A DNA stretch of 64,000 nucleotides, taken from assembly GCA_014529385.2 (NCBI GenBank), contig CM043953.1, positions 83,179,838-83,243,837 of the forward strand, given 5' to 3'. Source of the DNA: Adiantum capillus-veneris (taxonomy: Eukaryota > Streptophyta > Polypodiopsida > Polypodiales > Pteridaceae). A program made the position numbers and the translations under genes. This document shows, piece by piece, positions 10,641-21,212 of this stretch. Under the pieces are notes generated by a model, which saw nothing but the letters and a program-made list of their open reading frames with translations, had not been told where the DNA came from and did not search any database. How positions within the stretch are numbered: the stretch's first letter is position 1; each line of letters starts with the position of its first letter.

Positions 10641-11570
10641 TCAATCACAAAAACCATTGGCACTTACACAAAGACAGGTTATGTCAATATCAACAGTAGT
10701 GGGGGTTTCCTCACTGTGAGGAAACCCCAAACCATCCAGTGTCTCTTTCAGTGTCTCGATCTTTACCTTGATCTCTATTTCTCTCCTTGCATCCACACTA
10801 TCAATGATGCAATTCATTCTCAGTATCATGAAGCTTTTGTCTCATAGCAAGTACTATAGGGCTGACCATATCATGGCTTGCTTTCAGTACCCTCGCAGCT
10901 TCAAGCTCCTAACCCGTATTCTTAAGCTGCTATTTAGCATCCTGCAGTTGATTTTTGAGATGGTCACTTGCACCCATGATGTGTTGCAAATCAGAGAGCC
11001 CAAAATATGACAGGATTCATGTCACTTTGTGAGAGCTGTTAATAGAGAGTGGTGCTCCCCTGGTAGCAAAAACAACATTCGGATCTACTTGGCTAGCACA
11101 ATCGTCCTTTGTTTCCGTGGAGCCCTGCTCTGTTTTTTGACTTGAGGGGTGGATATTATGCACCCTCCACTTCTCAACGTGGGCATCATAGTATCCTTTT
11201 TCTCGAAGGTCCTGCAAATGCTAGACAGCAAACTCAACCCAATTGAGCTGCATGATTGAGCTACTTGAAATTGCCACTCGATTGAACTGTTTTACAAAAC
11301 CCTTCACAAAAGCCGCATTAATTTCCATGTTGGTGGGGCCCTTTTGGTGCACCCTGTAGTGCAGCTGAAGTACTTGGTTGTACATGTCACTATGAATGCT
11401 ACTACATTTGAAGCGATATTTTCTATGATCCTTTGTCTCTCTGAATACACTAAACCACTCCACATCTGTAATCTGCTCCCACTTCACCAATTTTAGGGCG
11501 ACATCATCCATGGAGAGGACATGGACAACATTAAACTCTTCTGCTATTACACAAAACTTTTTTCTGCAGT
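10641..11570 (-). pseudogene. Unidentified coiled-coil gene, decayed
   Basis: On the minus strand one frame stays largely open from about 11570 to 10820: 11511-11221 (96 codons from an ATG), one TAG, 11217-11017, a TGA, and then a heptad-like region (ELEAARVLKASHDMV and MRQKLHDTENELHH) broken by two further TAG codons. Another short ORF (10829-10641) continues a charged helix with IEIKVKIETLKETLDGL. Upstream of the first ATG the frame stays open to about 11570, where CCCACTGCAG could be a splice acceptor. The frame is conserved despite the stops, so this was a gene and not chance. I do not recognise the family. It ends in a coiled coil and has no visible membrane segment or catalytic motif. 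Confidence 0.5.
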
Positions 11571-11980
11571 GGGATGTTCACCTTGGGAGATGTCCATTGG
11601 CTTGCACACCACAGAGGATTATAAGATTAAAACCAAGTACAGAACCCCACTAGAATAGGGTTGTCAAGTAGTTTTTACACAGGCAATTGCGCAGGCTCTT
11701 CTTAGATGCAATCATCTAAGCATGCACCTTGAATGCCTAAGGCAATGCACAAGCACCTGATCAGTGTGAGAGAATCCACAACAAGATTATAGCCATAGGC
11801 TATTGCAAAAACAAGCATATAAGCTGAATGCATAGTCCTCTATGTTGATTGTAGCATATGCTTTAGCAAGACAATTTTCTCATGGGTGAGAGGATTCACT
11901 GACAGATTAGTAGTCGGGGACTACTGGAGAAATGTGTCATGCATTGCTTGATTTACAATTCCAAATGTGGCCCCCTCATT

Positions 11981-11982
<2 letters not shown>
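11571..11982. other. Unassigned sequence
   Basis: No convincing coding or repeat signal up to the GA microsatellite at 11983-12028. Confidence 0.4.

Positions 11983-12028
<46 letters not shown>
11983..12028. repeat. (GA)n microsatellite
   Basis: About 23 GA units. It directly precedes the RNase H remnant of Gypsy element B and disrupts its 5' side. Confidence 0.95.
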
Positions 12029-12031
<3 letters not shown>

Positions 12032-12273
12032 CTTTGTGTTCTTTGTAGACCACCAAGCATTAGTGTACTTGGTAAACAAGCTATGAAACACAGGAAGAAT
12101 AGTGAGATGGTTCATCATTGTTTTGGAATTTGATTTCCTTGTAGTTGTGAAAAAGGGCACCACTCATCAAAGAGAAGATCATTTGTCAAAGATTGTTTTA
12201 GGAGAACCACCAAAGGAAGTAGACAATGATCTACCAAATTCATACCAAATGCAAATAATAAAGAATATGTTTG
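12029..12273 (+). pseudogene. Gypsy element B: RNase H end and RT-IN linker
   Basis: In the frame read from about 12030, the translation contains FVFFVDHQALVYLVNKL, a stop (TGA), then NTGRIVRWFIIVLEFDF and HQREDHLSKI. This is the end of the Ty3/Gypsy RNase H (the TDHxAL motif and the tRPGxxHxxADxLSR-like motif), followed by an acidic linker. The fragment stops at the 5' LTR of the Copia element. Integrase of a Gypsy element resumes on the far side of the Copia element at 17662. The integrase zinc-finger part that should lie between is missing, so B had a deletion or extra damage in addition to the insertion. Confidence 0.8.
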
Positions 12274-13056
12274 TGTTAAGTATGGAGCCTCATTTACCCT
12301 TGTAATTTTCTGTGGTAAAAGCGCACATTTGTAAGGCCCTCATTATGAGGAGAAGCCATCGTGCGTGAAGGAAAATCACTCGCCGAAAACCAAACTTTTC
12401 GCGGCCGGCCAAGAATCAAGGGCAACTTTAGGGACCTTGGGAGCGGAAGCCCCCGAGACTTTTTTTTTTTTGCTTCACCGGAATATTCCTTTTTGCCTGA
12501 ATATTATGGCCGGACAGCGGTCGGAAAGTGGTCGGAAAACAACCGGTCGGTTGACCGGTGGCCGAAGTCAATGGTCGGTGACCGGTGGTCGGAAGTCAAT
12601 GGCCGGTGGCCGGATTCAAAAACGGACTTGTCTTCTCAAGGGCGGCCACACATGGACGGATTAAAGGGTCCGATTTGGACTTATCTACACAAGGGCGGCT
12701 ACACATGGCTACCTCTCATGAGAGAGGGCAGCCCTTTTGGCCTATAAAAGGAGGCCATTTCTACACACATTTCATAGTGTAAAGTTGATGCAACAAGGTG
12801 AGTGTGAGGTGGTGACAGTGAAGCAAGGCGGGAGCTCCATCAAGGGTATAATCCCTTTGTAAACTACTTCTTGTTTTGAAGTACTAAAGCCATTGAGTGG
12901 CTGCTTTCCCGTGGACATAGCCCACATTGGGTGAACCACGTATATCGTGTGTACTCTCTCTTTCTCTCTACTCTATAATCTCGTGTATGTAAATTTGTCT
13001 CTCTCCATTAAGTAATCTACTCAATTATCTATTTAGCTACGTCTTATTTCCTAACA
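12274..13056 (+). repeat. Copia 5' LTR
   Basis: 783 bp, TG...CA termini. It carries a TATA box (TATAAAAG, 12743-12750), a CGGTCGG/GGCCGG-rich block before it, and a CT-rich 3' end. A matching ORF of about 130 codons begins near 12361 here and at the same place in the other two LTR copies; this is expected from copy descent and is not evidence for a gene. Confidence 0.95.
12743..12750 (+). promoter_or_regulatory. TATA box of the Copia LTR promoter
   Basis: TATAAAAG in the LTR, conserved at the corresponding positions of the 3' LTR (17346-17353) and of the solo LTR (49573-49580). Transcription would start about 25-35 bases downstream. Confidence 0.7.
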
Positions 13057-13058
13057 AC

Positions 13059-13070
13059 TGGTATCAGAGC
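13059..13070 (+). other. Primer binding site, tRNA-iMet
   Basis: TGGTATCAGAGC lies two bases after the 5' LTR. This is the standard complement to the 3' end of initiator methionine tRNA used by plant Copia elements. Confidence 0.92.
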
Positions 13071-13129
13071 AAGGTTTGCTCGTAGCTAAATTATCTCAAG
13101 GAAAGGATTCCTTGAATTGAGTGGGAGTT

Positions 13130-13740
13130 ATGGTGGAGGAAGGGAAGCTCAAAATTGAGAAGTTCAACAGCAAAAACTACCAACATTGGAAGATGCAGAT
13201 TGAAGACTATCTCTACCAGAAGGACCTCTATTTTCCACTAGGCGGTCTTGCAAAGAAGCCCACAACGATGGTAGATGAAGCATGGATTGTCCTTGATCGA
13301 AAGGCACTGGGAACAATCCGGTTAAGCTTGGCTTCAACGGTGGCCTTCAATGTTTCGGAGATGAAGACCACGGAGGACTTGATGAAGTCACTTGATGACT
13401 TCTACGAGAAACCATCGGCATCCACAATAAGGTATTTCTTATGAAGCGTTTGTTCAATCTAAAGATGGCAGAGAATGGTTCAGTTTTGCAGAACACCTAA
13501 ATGACTTTAACACAAACATAAGTCTACTTCGATCGGTGAAAATCAATTTCGATTGACAAGAAACAAGAGGACGGCCTAAGGAGAGGTTCAAAAACCAAAA
13601 GGGTCGTGATCGCTCAAGGCGGAGCAAGTCACACACAAAGTCAGTTCTTGAATGTTGGAACTGCGGCAAGAAGGGCCACATCAAGAAGTATTGCTAGTCC
13701 AAGAAGAAGAAGGAGTCAGAGTCTCAAGACAACAAGCCAA
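13130..13740 (+). pseudogene. Copia gag (nucleocapsid) with internal deletion
   Basis: Starts at ATG 13130 and runs with LKIEKFNSKNYQHWKMQIED, typical of Copia Gag (UBN2-type). The frame breaks at about 13440. The next frame continues with AEHLNDFNTNIS and then jumps to a basic region (GRPKERFKNQKGRDRSRRSK), so some tens of codons usually found between these segments are missing. The zinc knuckle CWNCGKKGHIKKYC (CX2CX4HX4C) near 13655-13696 is intact, followed at once by a TAG where Trp is usual. The protein would bind and package the element RNA. Frameshift, deletion and stop make it non-functional. Confidence 0.88.
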
Positions 13741-13754
13741 CATCGGAGGCCAAT

Positions 13755-14180
13755 GTGGCAGGTAAAGTGGAGCAAGATGCTCTAATTCTCTCATTAGACA
13801 ATGTGTCTAATTCTTGGATAGTAGATTTCGGGGCTTCATTCCATGTGACACCACACAAGCAACATTTCCAAGATTACACCAAAGGTAATTTTGGGTATGT
13901 ATACTTGGGAAATGATGAAGCTTGTGAGATTGTCGGCAAAGGTACAGTTTCTGTCAAAACTGCTAACGGAAATGAATGGAAGCTTAAAGATGTTAGGCAT
14001 GTTCCTTCTCTTCGTAAAAAATTGATCTCTACAGGACAATTAGACGATGAAGGTCACAACATTGCATTCGGAAACAAACGGTGGAAGATCTCTAAGCCTG
14101 ATCTTTGGTGGTTTCCAAAGGAGAAAAGTTTGGTACACTTTACTTGTGTACTGTTAGCACGCAACCTTCAGCTTGTGTAG
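13755..14180 (+). pseudogene. Copia aspartic protease with altered active site
   Basis: The open segment reads NSWIVDFGASFHVTPHKQHF, the Copia protease motif, but the catalytic D-S/T-G triad is D-F-G here. This replacement should abolish cleavage of the polyprotein. Downstream the segment carries the expected GKGTVSVKTANG and DVRHVPSLRKKLIS pattern and runs to a stop at 14178 in this frame. The frame then shifts by about 14110-14140 into the integrase frame. Confidence 0.88.
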
Positions 14181-15165
14181 CAACTACAGAAGTTGACAGT
14201 GCGGTGTGGCACTACCGGCTTGGGCATATAAGTGCCAAAGGAATGCAAATCCTTAAAACAAAGAAGCTTCTACCAGGTTTGAAAGAAGTGGACTTACAGT
14301 TCTGTGAAGATTGTGTTTATGGTAAACAAAAGAGGGTGAAATTTCAAAAATCAGAAAATGAAAGAAAAAATAAAAAACTTGAGTTGGTTCATTCTGATGT
14401 TTGGGGTCGTGCAAGTACACCATCACTTGGTGGCTCATTCTACTATGTAACATTCATAGATTATGCGACTAGAAAAACATGGGTTTATGTCATGAAGAAT
14501 AAGTCGGATGTATTTTCCATATTTCAAAGATGGAAAGCCTTTGTGGAGAATGAAACAGGTACCAAGGTTAAATGCCTCAGATCCGACAATGGAGGCGAAT
14601 ATTGCAGCCAAGCTTTTGAAAGCTTTTGTTCTAGCAATGGTATTCGGAGGCAAAGGACAACCCCAAGAACACCTCAACTAAATCGGATTTCGGAAAGGAT
14701 GAACAGGACAATCATGGAGGGAGCACAAAGCATGCGGCTACATGCTGGCCTACCGCTTGAGCTTTGGGCGGAAGCTGTAAGTACGTCTGTGTACTTAATC
14801 AATCGGTCACCCTCAACAGCATTGGATGGGGGAGTTCTAGAAGAGGCATGGACAGGTAAACCAGTGAATTATGCATTTCTCAAAGTGTTTGGGTGTGAGG
14901 CTTTCATGCACATAGATAGAATCCTAAGATCAAAGCTAGATGCAAAGTCCAAAAAGTGTTTCTTCATTGGCTATGGCCGATGGAATCCTGAAGATGGTAA
15001 AATCTTAAGGAGTAGAGATGTAGTTTTTAACGAACAAAATATGTACAAAGATTACTTGGAAAGAAAACAAACAAAAGAAACAGGTGATGAGTACATGGAG
15101 CTTGAGGACGGTGAAGACTCAAGGACTGCAAACGGTGACAATGTGCAACAACGTAGCCAAATGAC
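14105..15165 (+). pseudogene. Copia integrase
   Basis: The N-terminal HHCC zinc finger is visible as WHYRLGHISAKG ... FCEDCVYGKQK. The DDE catalytic core follows: D in LVHSDVWG, D in LRSDNGGEY and E in ISERMNRTI. The GKPVNYAFLKVFGC region is present. Within CFFIGYGRWNPEDGKILRS about a dozen codons normally found in the family are missing. The frame shifts near 15160 into the RT frame, in the DEPQPIPRRSTRESRPPERF linker. Catalytic residues look intact, but the gene is separated from gag and RT by frameshifts. The enzyme would insert the element cDNA into host DNA. Confidence 0.9.
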
Positions 15166-16812
15166 GAGCCTCAACCTATTCCCCGAAGATCTACAAGAGA
15201 AAGTAGACCTCCAGAAAGGTTTGTTCCTTCCTTCAACCATCTCTTGATCTCAGATTCTGGAGAGCCAGAATCATACGAAGAAGCTATGCAACATGAATCC
15301 AAAGAAGAATGGACGAAGACCATGCAAGTGGAGATGGACTCACTACATCGCAACCAAACATGGGAGTTGGTTGAGTTGCCTAAAGGTAAGCGGGCACTTC
15401 AAAACAAATGGGTGTACAAGCTGAAGGAAGAAGAAGGTGGGAAGAAAAGGTACAAGTCTAGGCTTGTGGTAAAAGGGTTTTCTCAAAAGAAAGGTATTGA
15501 TTTCAATGAAATATTTTCTCCTGTTGTAAAAATGAACTCAATTAGGCTTGTCTTAAGCCTTGTGGCTGCTCATGATCTAAATCTCGAGCAAATGGATGTA
15601 AATACGGCATTCCCTCACGGTGACTTAGAGGAGGAAATCTACATGCTTCAACCAAAGGAGTATGAAGTAAAAGGTAAGCATAAAATGGTTTGCAGATTAA
15701 AGAAGAGCTTGTATGGTTTAAAGCAAGCATCAAGACAATGGTACTTGAAGTTTGATCGATGGATGTTGGATCATGGATTCACAAGATGCAACTCGGATCA
15801 CTGCGTCTACACGAAGAATTTGGGAGATGGAAAATTCATTATCCTAATGTTGTATGTTGATGACATTTTGATTGCAAGTGCTAACATGCAGGACATCAAA
15901 GACCTAAAAGAGGATCTTCCTAAATCTTTTTCAATGAAAGATTTAGGTGTTGCAAAGAGGATACTTGGTATGAAAATATCAAGGGACAGGACAAAGAAGA
16001 CAATAAAGCTATCTCAAGAAGATTACATCAAGAAGGTACTAGAAAGGTTTGCAATGCAAAATGCAAAACCAGTTTCTACACCTTTGGTTGGTCATTTTAA
16101 ACTAACGAAGGATATGTGTCCAAAGACACAAGAGGAGATAGCCTATATGTCTAAAGTTCCATATGTTGCAGCGGTAGGTTCTCTAATGTATGCTATGGTC
16201 TGGACAAGGCCAGACATTGCACATGCAGTGGGAGTTGTGAGTAGGTTCATGGACAACCTGGGTAAAGAGAATTGGCAAGCTGTGAAGTGGATACTTAGGT
16301 ATCTAAAAGGGACAACAACAAACGCTTTGTATTTTGGAGGAACTGATATTTTTCTAGAAGGGTATGCTGATGCAGATATGGCAGGTGACAAAGATACTCG
16401 AAGGAGCACTACTAGCTATGTGTTCACGGTTGGAGGCACAGCAGTAAGCTAGGCTTCAAAGCTGCAGAAAGTGGTTTCACTTTCTACCACAGAAGCAGAG
16501 TATGTAGCAATGACGGAGGCAAGCAAAGAAATTATGTGGCTTCACAGATTCTTAGAAGAGCTTGGATTCAACCAAGACAATTGTGTCTTGTACAGTGATA
16601 GCCAAAGCGCTATCCATCTTGCGAAGAACTCAGCCTTTCATTCAAGGACAAAGCACATTGAGGTGAGATATCACTTCATACGCACTCTGTTAGAAGAGGG
16701 ACAGCTAAAGCTAGGAAAGGTGCATACAAGTGAAAATCCTGCAGACATTTTCACAAAGGTGGTCAACAAGGAGAAGTTGAGCTTTTGCTCATCTTCAATC
16801 GGCATTCAAGGA
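15160..16812 (+). pseudogene. Copia reverse transcriptase and RNase H
   Basis: Begins with the linker before YEEAMQHESKEEW. RT motifs follow in order: NQTWELVELPKGKRAL, KWVYKLK, RLVVKGFSQKKGIDF, MDVNTAFPHGDLEEEIYM, LKKSLYGLKQASRQW and the catalytic LMLYVDDILIAS, which is intact. RNase H begins at GYADADMAGDKDTRRST and continues through VSLSTTEAEYVAM and LYSDSQSAIHLAKN to RTKHIEVRYHFIR. One TAG at 16450 replaces the Trp normally seen in S-W-ASKLQK. Otherwise the frame is open for more than 500 codons, the best-preserved coding region in the window. The family resemblance is to TNT1-94/Tork-type polyproteins. Confidence 0.93.
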
Positions 16813-16863
16813 TAAGAAGCCATAATGGAAAGCAGTCATAGGTTTGGTTTGGAGATCAGTCTC

Positions 16864-16875
16864 CAAGTGGGAGAT
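16864..16875 (+). other. Copia polypurine tract
   Basis: CAAGTGGGAGAT directly precedes the 3' LTR; it is the expected primer position for plus-strand DNA synthesis. Confidence 0.8.
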
Positions 16876-17661
16876 TGTTAAGTATGGAGCCTGATTTACC
16901 CTTGTAATTATCTGTGGTAAAAGCACACATTTGTAAGGCCCCCATTATGAGGAGAAGCCATCGTGCGTGAAGGAAAATCACTCGTCGAAAACCAAAATTT
17001 TCACGGCCGGCCAAGAATCAGGGGCAACTTTAGGGGCCTCGGGGACGGAAGCCCCCGAGACTTTTTTTTTTGCTTCACCGGAACATTCCTTTTTGCCGGA
17101 ATATATTATGGCCAGACGGCAGTCAAAAAGTGGTCGGAAAACAACCGGTCGGATGACCGGTGGCCACTAGTCAATGGTCGATGGCCGGTGGTCGGAAGTC
17201 AATGGCCGGTGGCCGAATTCAAAATCGGACTTGTCTTCTCAAGGTCGGCCACACATGGGCGGATTGAAGGGTCCGATTTGGACTTATCTACACAAGGGAG
17301 GCTACACATGGCTGCCTCTCATGAGAGAGGGCAGCCCTTTTGGCTTATAAAAGGAGGCCATTTCTACACACATTTCATAGTGTAAAATTGATGCAACAAA
17401 GTGAGTGTGAGGTGGTGAGAGTGAAGCAAGGCAGGAGCTCCATTAAGGGTATAATCCCTTTGTAAACTACTTCTTGTTTTGAAGTACTAAATCCATTGAG
17501 TGGCTGCTTTCCCGTGGACGTAGCCCACATTGGGTGAACCACGTATATCATGTGTACTCTCTCTCTCTTTCTCTACTCTATAATCTCGTGTATGTAAATT
17601 TGTTTCTCTCCACTAAGTAATCTACTCAATTATCTATTTAGCTACATCTTATTTCCTAACA
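16876..17661 (+). repeat. Copia 3' LTR
   Basis: 786 bp, TG...CA, collinear with the 5' LTR, with scattered substitutions and small indels. The visible divergence, together with coding decay, indicates an insertion that is not recent. Confidence 0.95.
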
Positions 17662-18831
17662 GTTCGAAGGTGTGATGCATGTCAAGGAGAAAAATTTCCA
17701 ACCGGTGTAGATAGCATGCCTTTAAGACCAATGATGGGGGCAAGAGCTTTTGCAAAATGGGTATAGACTTTGTTGGGCCAATACATCCACCTGCTTATAA
17801 AACCCAACCTCAATATATCATTGTAGCTACTACGGACTATTTGACCAAGTGAGCAAAGGCTAAAGAAACCCAAAAGAATGATGCCAAAACCACAACAATA
17901 TTCTTGTATGAGAATGTGTTCACAAGATATGGACTGCTAATAGAAATTGTTAGTGATAGGGGAACTCATTTCCTCAATGAGGTAATTGAGTATTTGCTTA
18001 ATAAATTTATGGTTATCCACAACAAATCGGCTCCCTGTCACCCACAAGCAAATGGACAAGCTCATCATCATACAATAAAATTCTTAGCTCCATATTGACT
18101 AAAGTGGTTAGTTTAGGATGGACAAATGGGAAATGAATCTCCATGCCGCTCTATGAGCTTATAGGGTTTCATTCAAGAGAGCTTTAAATGCTACACCCTT
18201 TAACCTTGTTTATGGTCTTGATGTCATATTGCCAATAGAACCTTGTTTATGGTTTTGATGCCATACTGCCAATAGAACCTTGTTTATGGTCTTGATGCTA
18301 CACCCTTTAACCTTGTTTATGGTCTTGATGCCATATTGCCAATAGAACCTTGTTTATGGTCTTGATGTCATACTGCCAATAGAATTTCTATTGCTGACAC
18401 TAAGGGTAGCTAAGGATCTTGAGTGGCATGGACATGAATTGTTAGAGAGGCTTGAAGATTTAGAAAAGATTGACAAGCAAAGGCTAACAGCTATAGCTCA
18501 CATCTATGCACAAAAGCGGAAACAATTTTTTGATTCCCATCTAGTTACAAAAATCTTCAAAAAAGTGGACTTATTTTAAGTCTATTCCCTTAAGCAACAC
18601 ATTCCCAAGTTTAAGAAAAAGGGAAACACATTGTTTATCATTGAAGACATATCTCCAACTGGGACAGCTAAGTTGTCCACCCTAGATGGTGAACCAATGG
18701 CTAATTGGATTAGTGGATGTCGTTTAAAGAAATACAATTTGCCGCTAACCAATGATTTGCTAGAAAAGATGCATGCAGCAAAGCAAAGAAAGATAAAACG
18801 ACAGCATGTCATTGAGGAAGCCCAAGAGTAA
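17662..18831 (+). pseudogene. Gypsy element B: integrase
   Basis: Resumes right after the Copia element with RRCDACQGEKFPTG, the end of the integrase zinc finger. Then come a DFVGP-type strand (17764-17785, in another frame), YIIVATTDYLTK, a stop, FTRYGLLIEIVSDRGTHFLN with the second catalytic Asp, and CHPQANGQAHHH, where the usual glutamate of GQAE is replaced by His. After a tandem-repeat expansion (18199-18386) the C-terminal part appears: LRVAKDLEWHGHELLERLED, VYSLKQHIPKFKKKG and LDGEPMANWISGCRLKKYNL. The final segment is typical of non-chromodomain plant Gypsy integrase ends. Several frameshifts and stops are present, so it is dead. Confidence 0.85.
18199..18386 (+). repeat. Short tandem repeat inside Gypsy B integrase
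   Basis: Units around CCTTGTTTATGGTCTTGATG with CCATATTGCCAATAGAA recur four to five times, with one larger-order copy that includes TGCTACACCCTTTAA. The unit derives from the integrase codons for NLVYGLDVILPIE. Confidence 0.9.
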
Positions 18832-19478
18832 GCTCAGCTTAGAGTACTCAAAAGGAAATCTGCTCTCAAAAATCATCAAATACCTATTCCCATCAACACT
18901 CTGGAACTAGATGACCGACTAGGGCTATTATGGAAAGATGCAGTATCAACAGATGATGAATGGTTAGATGGAATTGCCTTCGCATTAAAATACAAATGAA
19001 CAATCATATCACAAATGCATTGGTCTATACAGGAGATCAAGTAAATGCAATCAGTTATTCCACATACAAGAAAGCAACGAATCAGTCTTTGACTTAAGGA
19101 ATATCGACTATTAAAGGATGCAACAAGAACCCAAAACCGGCATTGGGAGTAGTCAGCTTAAATGTGATAGTACATGGATGTTCATGCCCTCATCAGTTTG
19201 TATGCTTACCAGATGAACACATGAATGAAACAATGATTCTTGTAATCTCATGGTGGATGAGGACATACAAGGCAGTACCAGATTAGGATACCGATCATCT
19301 GAAGCTATCACCTAAAGGTGGACAACTCATTTTTCCAATTGCACCAAGCAAAGAGGAATGGAAAGGAGGTTACCAGAAGGCAAAACCACAAAGCAATCAA
19401 TCTTCTTCATCCTATAGACAAGAAAATGTTACAAGTAACATGCAAGGAGTTAGGAAAATCTCGGTACCAAAAGCACAA
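18832..19478 (+). pseudogene. Gypsy element B: extra 3' coding region
   Basis: After the integrase ends, a further reading frame is partly open: 18841-18999 encodes LELDDRLGLLWKDAVSTDDE and ends with a stop. About 19120-19500 gives NPKPALGVVSLNVIVHGC and ISWWMRTYKAVPD. The sequence may resume after the inserted element at 20826 with another basic stretch. I do not recognise a domain. Its position, between integrase and a probable 3' LTR start, suggests an additional ORF as found in some Tat/Ogre-type Gypsy elements. This is a positional inference only. Confidence 0.4.
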
Positions 19479-20825
19479 CTTAACACTAGAATGGTAACCT
19501 AACAGGACATAAAAGTGTCCTTTTAGGGTTTTGGGAAAAAAATTCCAAAACCATATTAGATCCACTCATTTTGAAAAATCCTTTCATGAGCTTATAGTTC
19601 AATAACTACTACATATGGAAAAAATAACAAACTTGTAATTTTTCTCATCCCTTGGTCACTACAACCTCCAAAGTTGATGGACCAGTGCATTTTGCCCAAA
19701 ACAGCAATTTCTTACGGTTGATTGCATATAAATAAGAGTGGGGATTTTTGTAGGACATGAGATAAAATGCCCCGTTAACTTCAATGGGTTGGTGACCAAA
19801 ACATATGGTTGCTTTTACCTCACTATTTTTTTTTTGGGCAAAAAAATAGGTACAAAAAAGTTGCATTTTTGCCATTCTATGGACCTATCATCAAAGTTTC
19901 TATAGTCACGCTCAATACAGATACTATATACATGTTTTCTTAGTTCCCTTTGGGCCTTTGGATTCAAAAGGAGCCATGGAGCATGTCAAAAGGATAATGG
20001 ATCTCTTACAATTGGAACCTTGGGGGCAATGATAAAGTGTTAAATACAACAAACATGAAAAAACTGGGTTTAGCATTATGACCTCTAGAAACCCATAGAA
20101 ACTACTCAATATCTAGCCAAGTTTGTAGTTTGTGATAGATATGGTTACTACCTACAAAATACACACAATTGGCCTAAGAAACTAGCAATATTGAGAAAGT
20201 TATACTTGCTACTCTAAAATGTAACGTATTCTTCAGCAATCAAAAAACTCAACCATCATCATATACTATGCTATATAGCATATTAGGTCCCCCAAAACTC
20301 AAGGAAGATTAGCTTTATGTTATTTATTACACTTACACAATCAAAATTGAATTTGGATATCAAGAAAGTCCCCAAAAAATCATAAAAGTGCTAATTTTGG
20401 CCAAAAAACAGGATTATGCAATTCTTGTAAATTGGTCATAACTTTCAATTTTAACACTTAGCTCTCCCTACAAGCATCAAAACATGTTGAGAACTATGAA
20501 GGCCTAACCTCTAGCCATCTAAACCTCACAAACATGAAGTTTAGAGTGGTATAGTTGCCAAAAATTGAAAAAAAACCAAAAACAGTACCCGTTTTTTCAC
20601 ACAGTTTAGGTTCAAAAATGTTGTGCAAGAGTAAGGTTAATAGTGAGATCGATACTCCAAAAAAAATGCTAAGTTTTTTTCAGCTCATAAGGCAACTTTG
20701 TGGATATATAGAACCTAGAAATCCATTCTCATACTCTTCAAATAATTCAAGCAAAATGGTCACTTAACAGGACACAAAAGTGTCCAAGGACATAAAAGTG
20801 TCCTGTTTACCATTCTAATGTTAAG
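19479..20825. mobile_element. Unclassified element with inverted-repeat ends
   Basis: The left end CTTAACACTAGAATGGTAAC, followed by ACAGGACATAAAAGTGTCC, matches in inverse the right end, which reads ACAGGACACTTTTATGTCC after TTAGAATGGTAA on the minus strand. The GGACAT(AAAA)GTGTCC word is itself nearly palindromic. At the right end a direct copy (20755-20786) and an inverted copy (20789-20825) lie side by side. Between them lie about 1.2 kb of AT-rich, non-coding sequence. It interrupts the 3' region of Gypsy element B. Flanks are CACAA and GACAA, a possible but imperfect target duplication. No transposase is seen, so it would be a non-autonomous DNA element. Confidence 0.55.
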
Positions 20826-21212
20826 GACAAGCCGATTCAAATATGGGTGCCCAAAACATAATCCACTGTACCAAAGACGGTTCCAAGGTTCAAAACACAA
20901 AGAAGAGCATCTTCGAGCAGGGAACCTAGAACAAAATGGATTTGGAAGAAAAAGGAGCACTTATCTTCTCCACAAACTGTAAAATTGATGAAGCAGCGGA
21001 GGATTATGCTTCAAAACATTCAACCACAACATTTCATTGAAGGAAAACTAAGAGATACCAATGGCGAGTTAAAGCTTGTCATAAAATCTAATATCTAATA
21101 TCTAAACAGCCCAAATGATTTTCTCATATTAAATTGATCACTTAATGTGGGAGAATAAACGGGAACAAGTGTTAAGATATAGACATGTGCTTATAGATCT
21201 ATCTCAAAACGG
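20826..21212 (+). other. Gypsy element B tail and possible 3' LTR start
   Basis: Continues an open frame for about 90 codons (RIMLQNIQPQHFIEGKLRDT) and then has TTAATGTGGGAG near 21137 and TGTTAAGATATAGACATG near 21169. The purine run followed by TG fits a polypurine tract and LTR start. The sequence is cut at 21212 by the Tat-like element. Weak evidence. Confidence 0.35.

Larger units (their letters stand above)
12274..17661 (+). mobile_element. Copia LTR retrotransposon (Tork/TNT1-like), complete unit, coding-dead
   Basis: Two LTRs (12274-13056 and 16876-17661), both beginning TGTTAAGTATGGAGCC and ending CTAACA, enclose a tRNA-iMet primer site, a gag-protease-integrase-RT-RNase H region in Copia order, and a purine-rich tract before the 3' LTR. 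The flanks are GTTTG (12269-12273) and GTTCG (17662-17666), a 5-bp target duplication with one C/T difference. Total length about 5.4 kb, normal for the family. The coding region has several frameshifts, a stop in RNase H, a mutated protease site and internal deletions. It lies inside Gypsy element B, so it is younger than B. A solo LTR of the same family is at 49087-49904. Confidence 0.95.

Noticed and set aside
12361-12747. ORF of about 130 codons shared by three Copia LTR copies (also near 16963 and 49174)
   Set aside because: Shared because LTRs are copies of one another; frames differ in length and sequence and span the promoter. No independent coding evidence.
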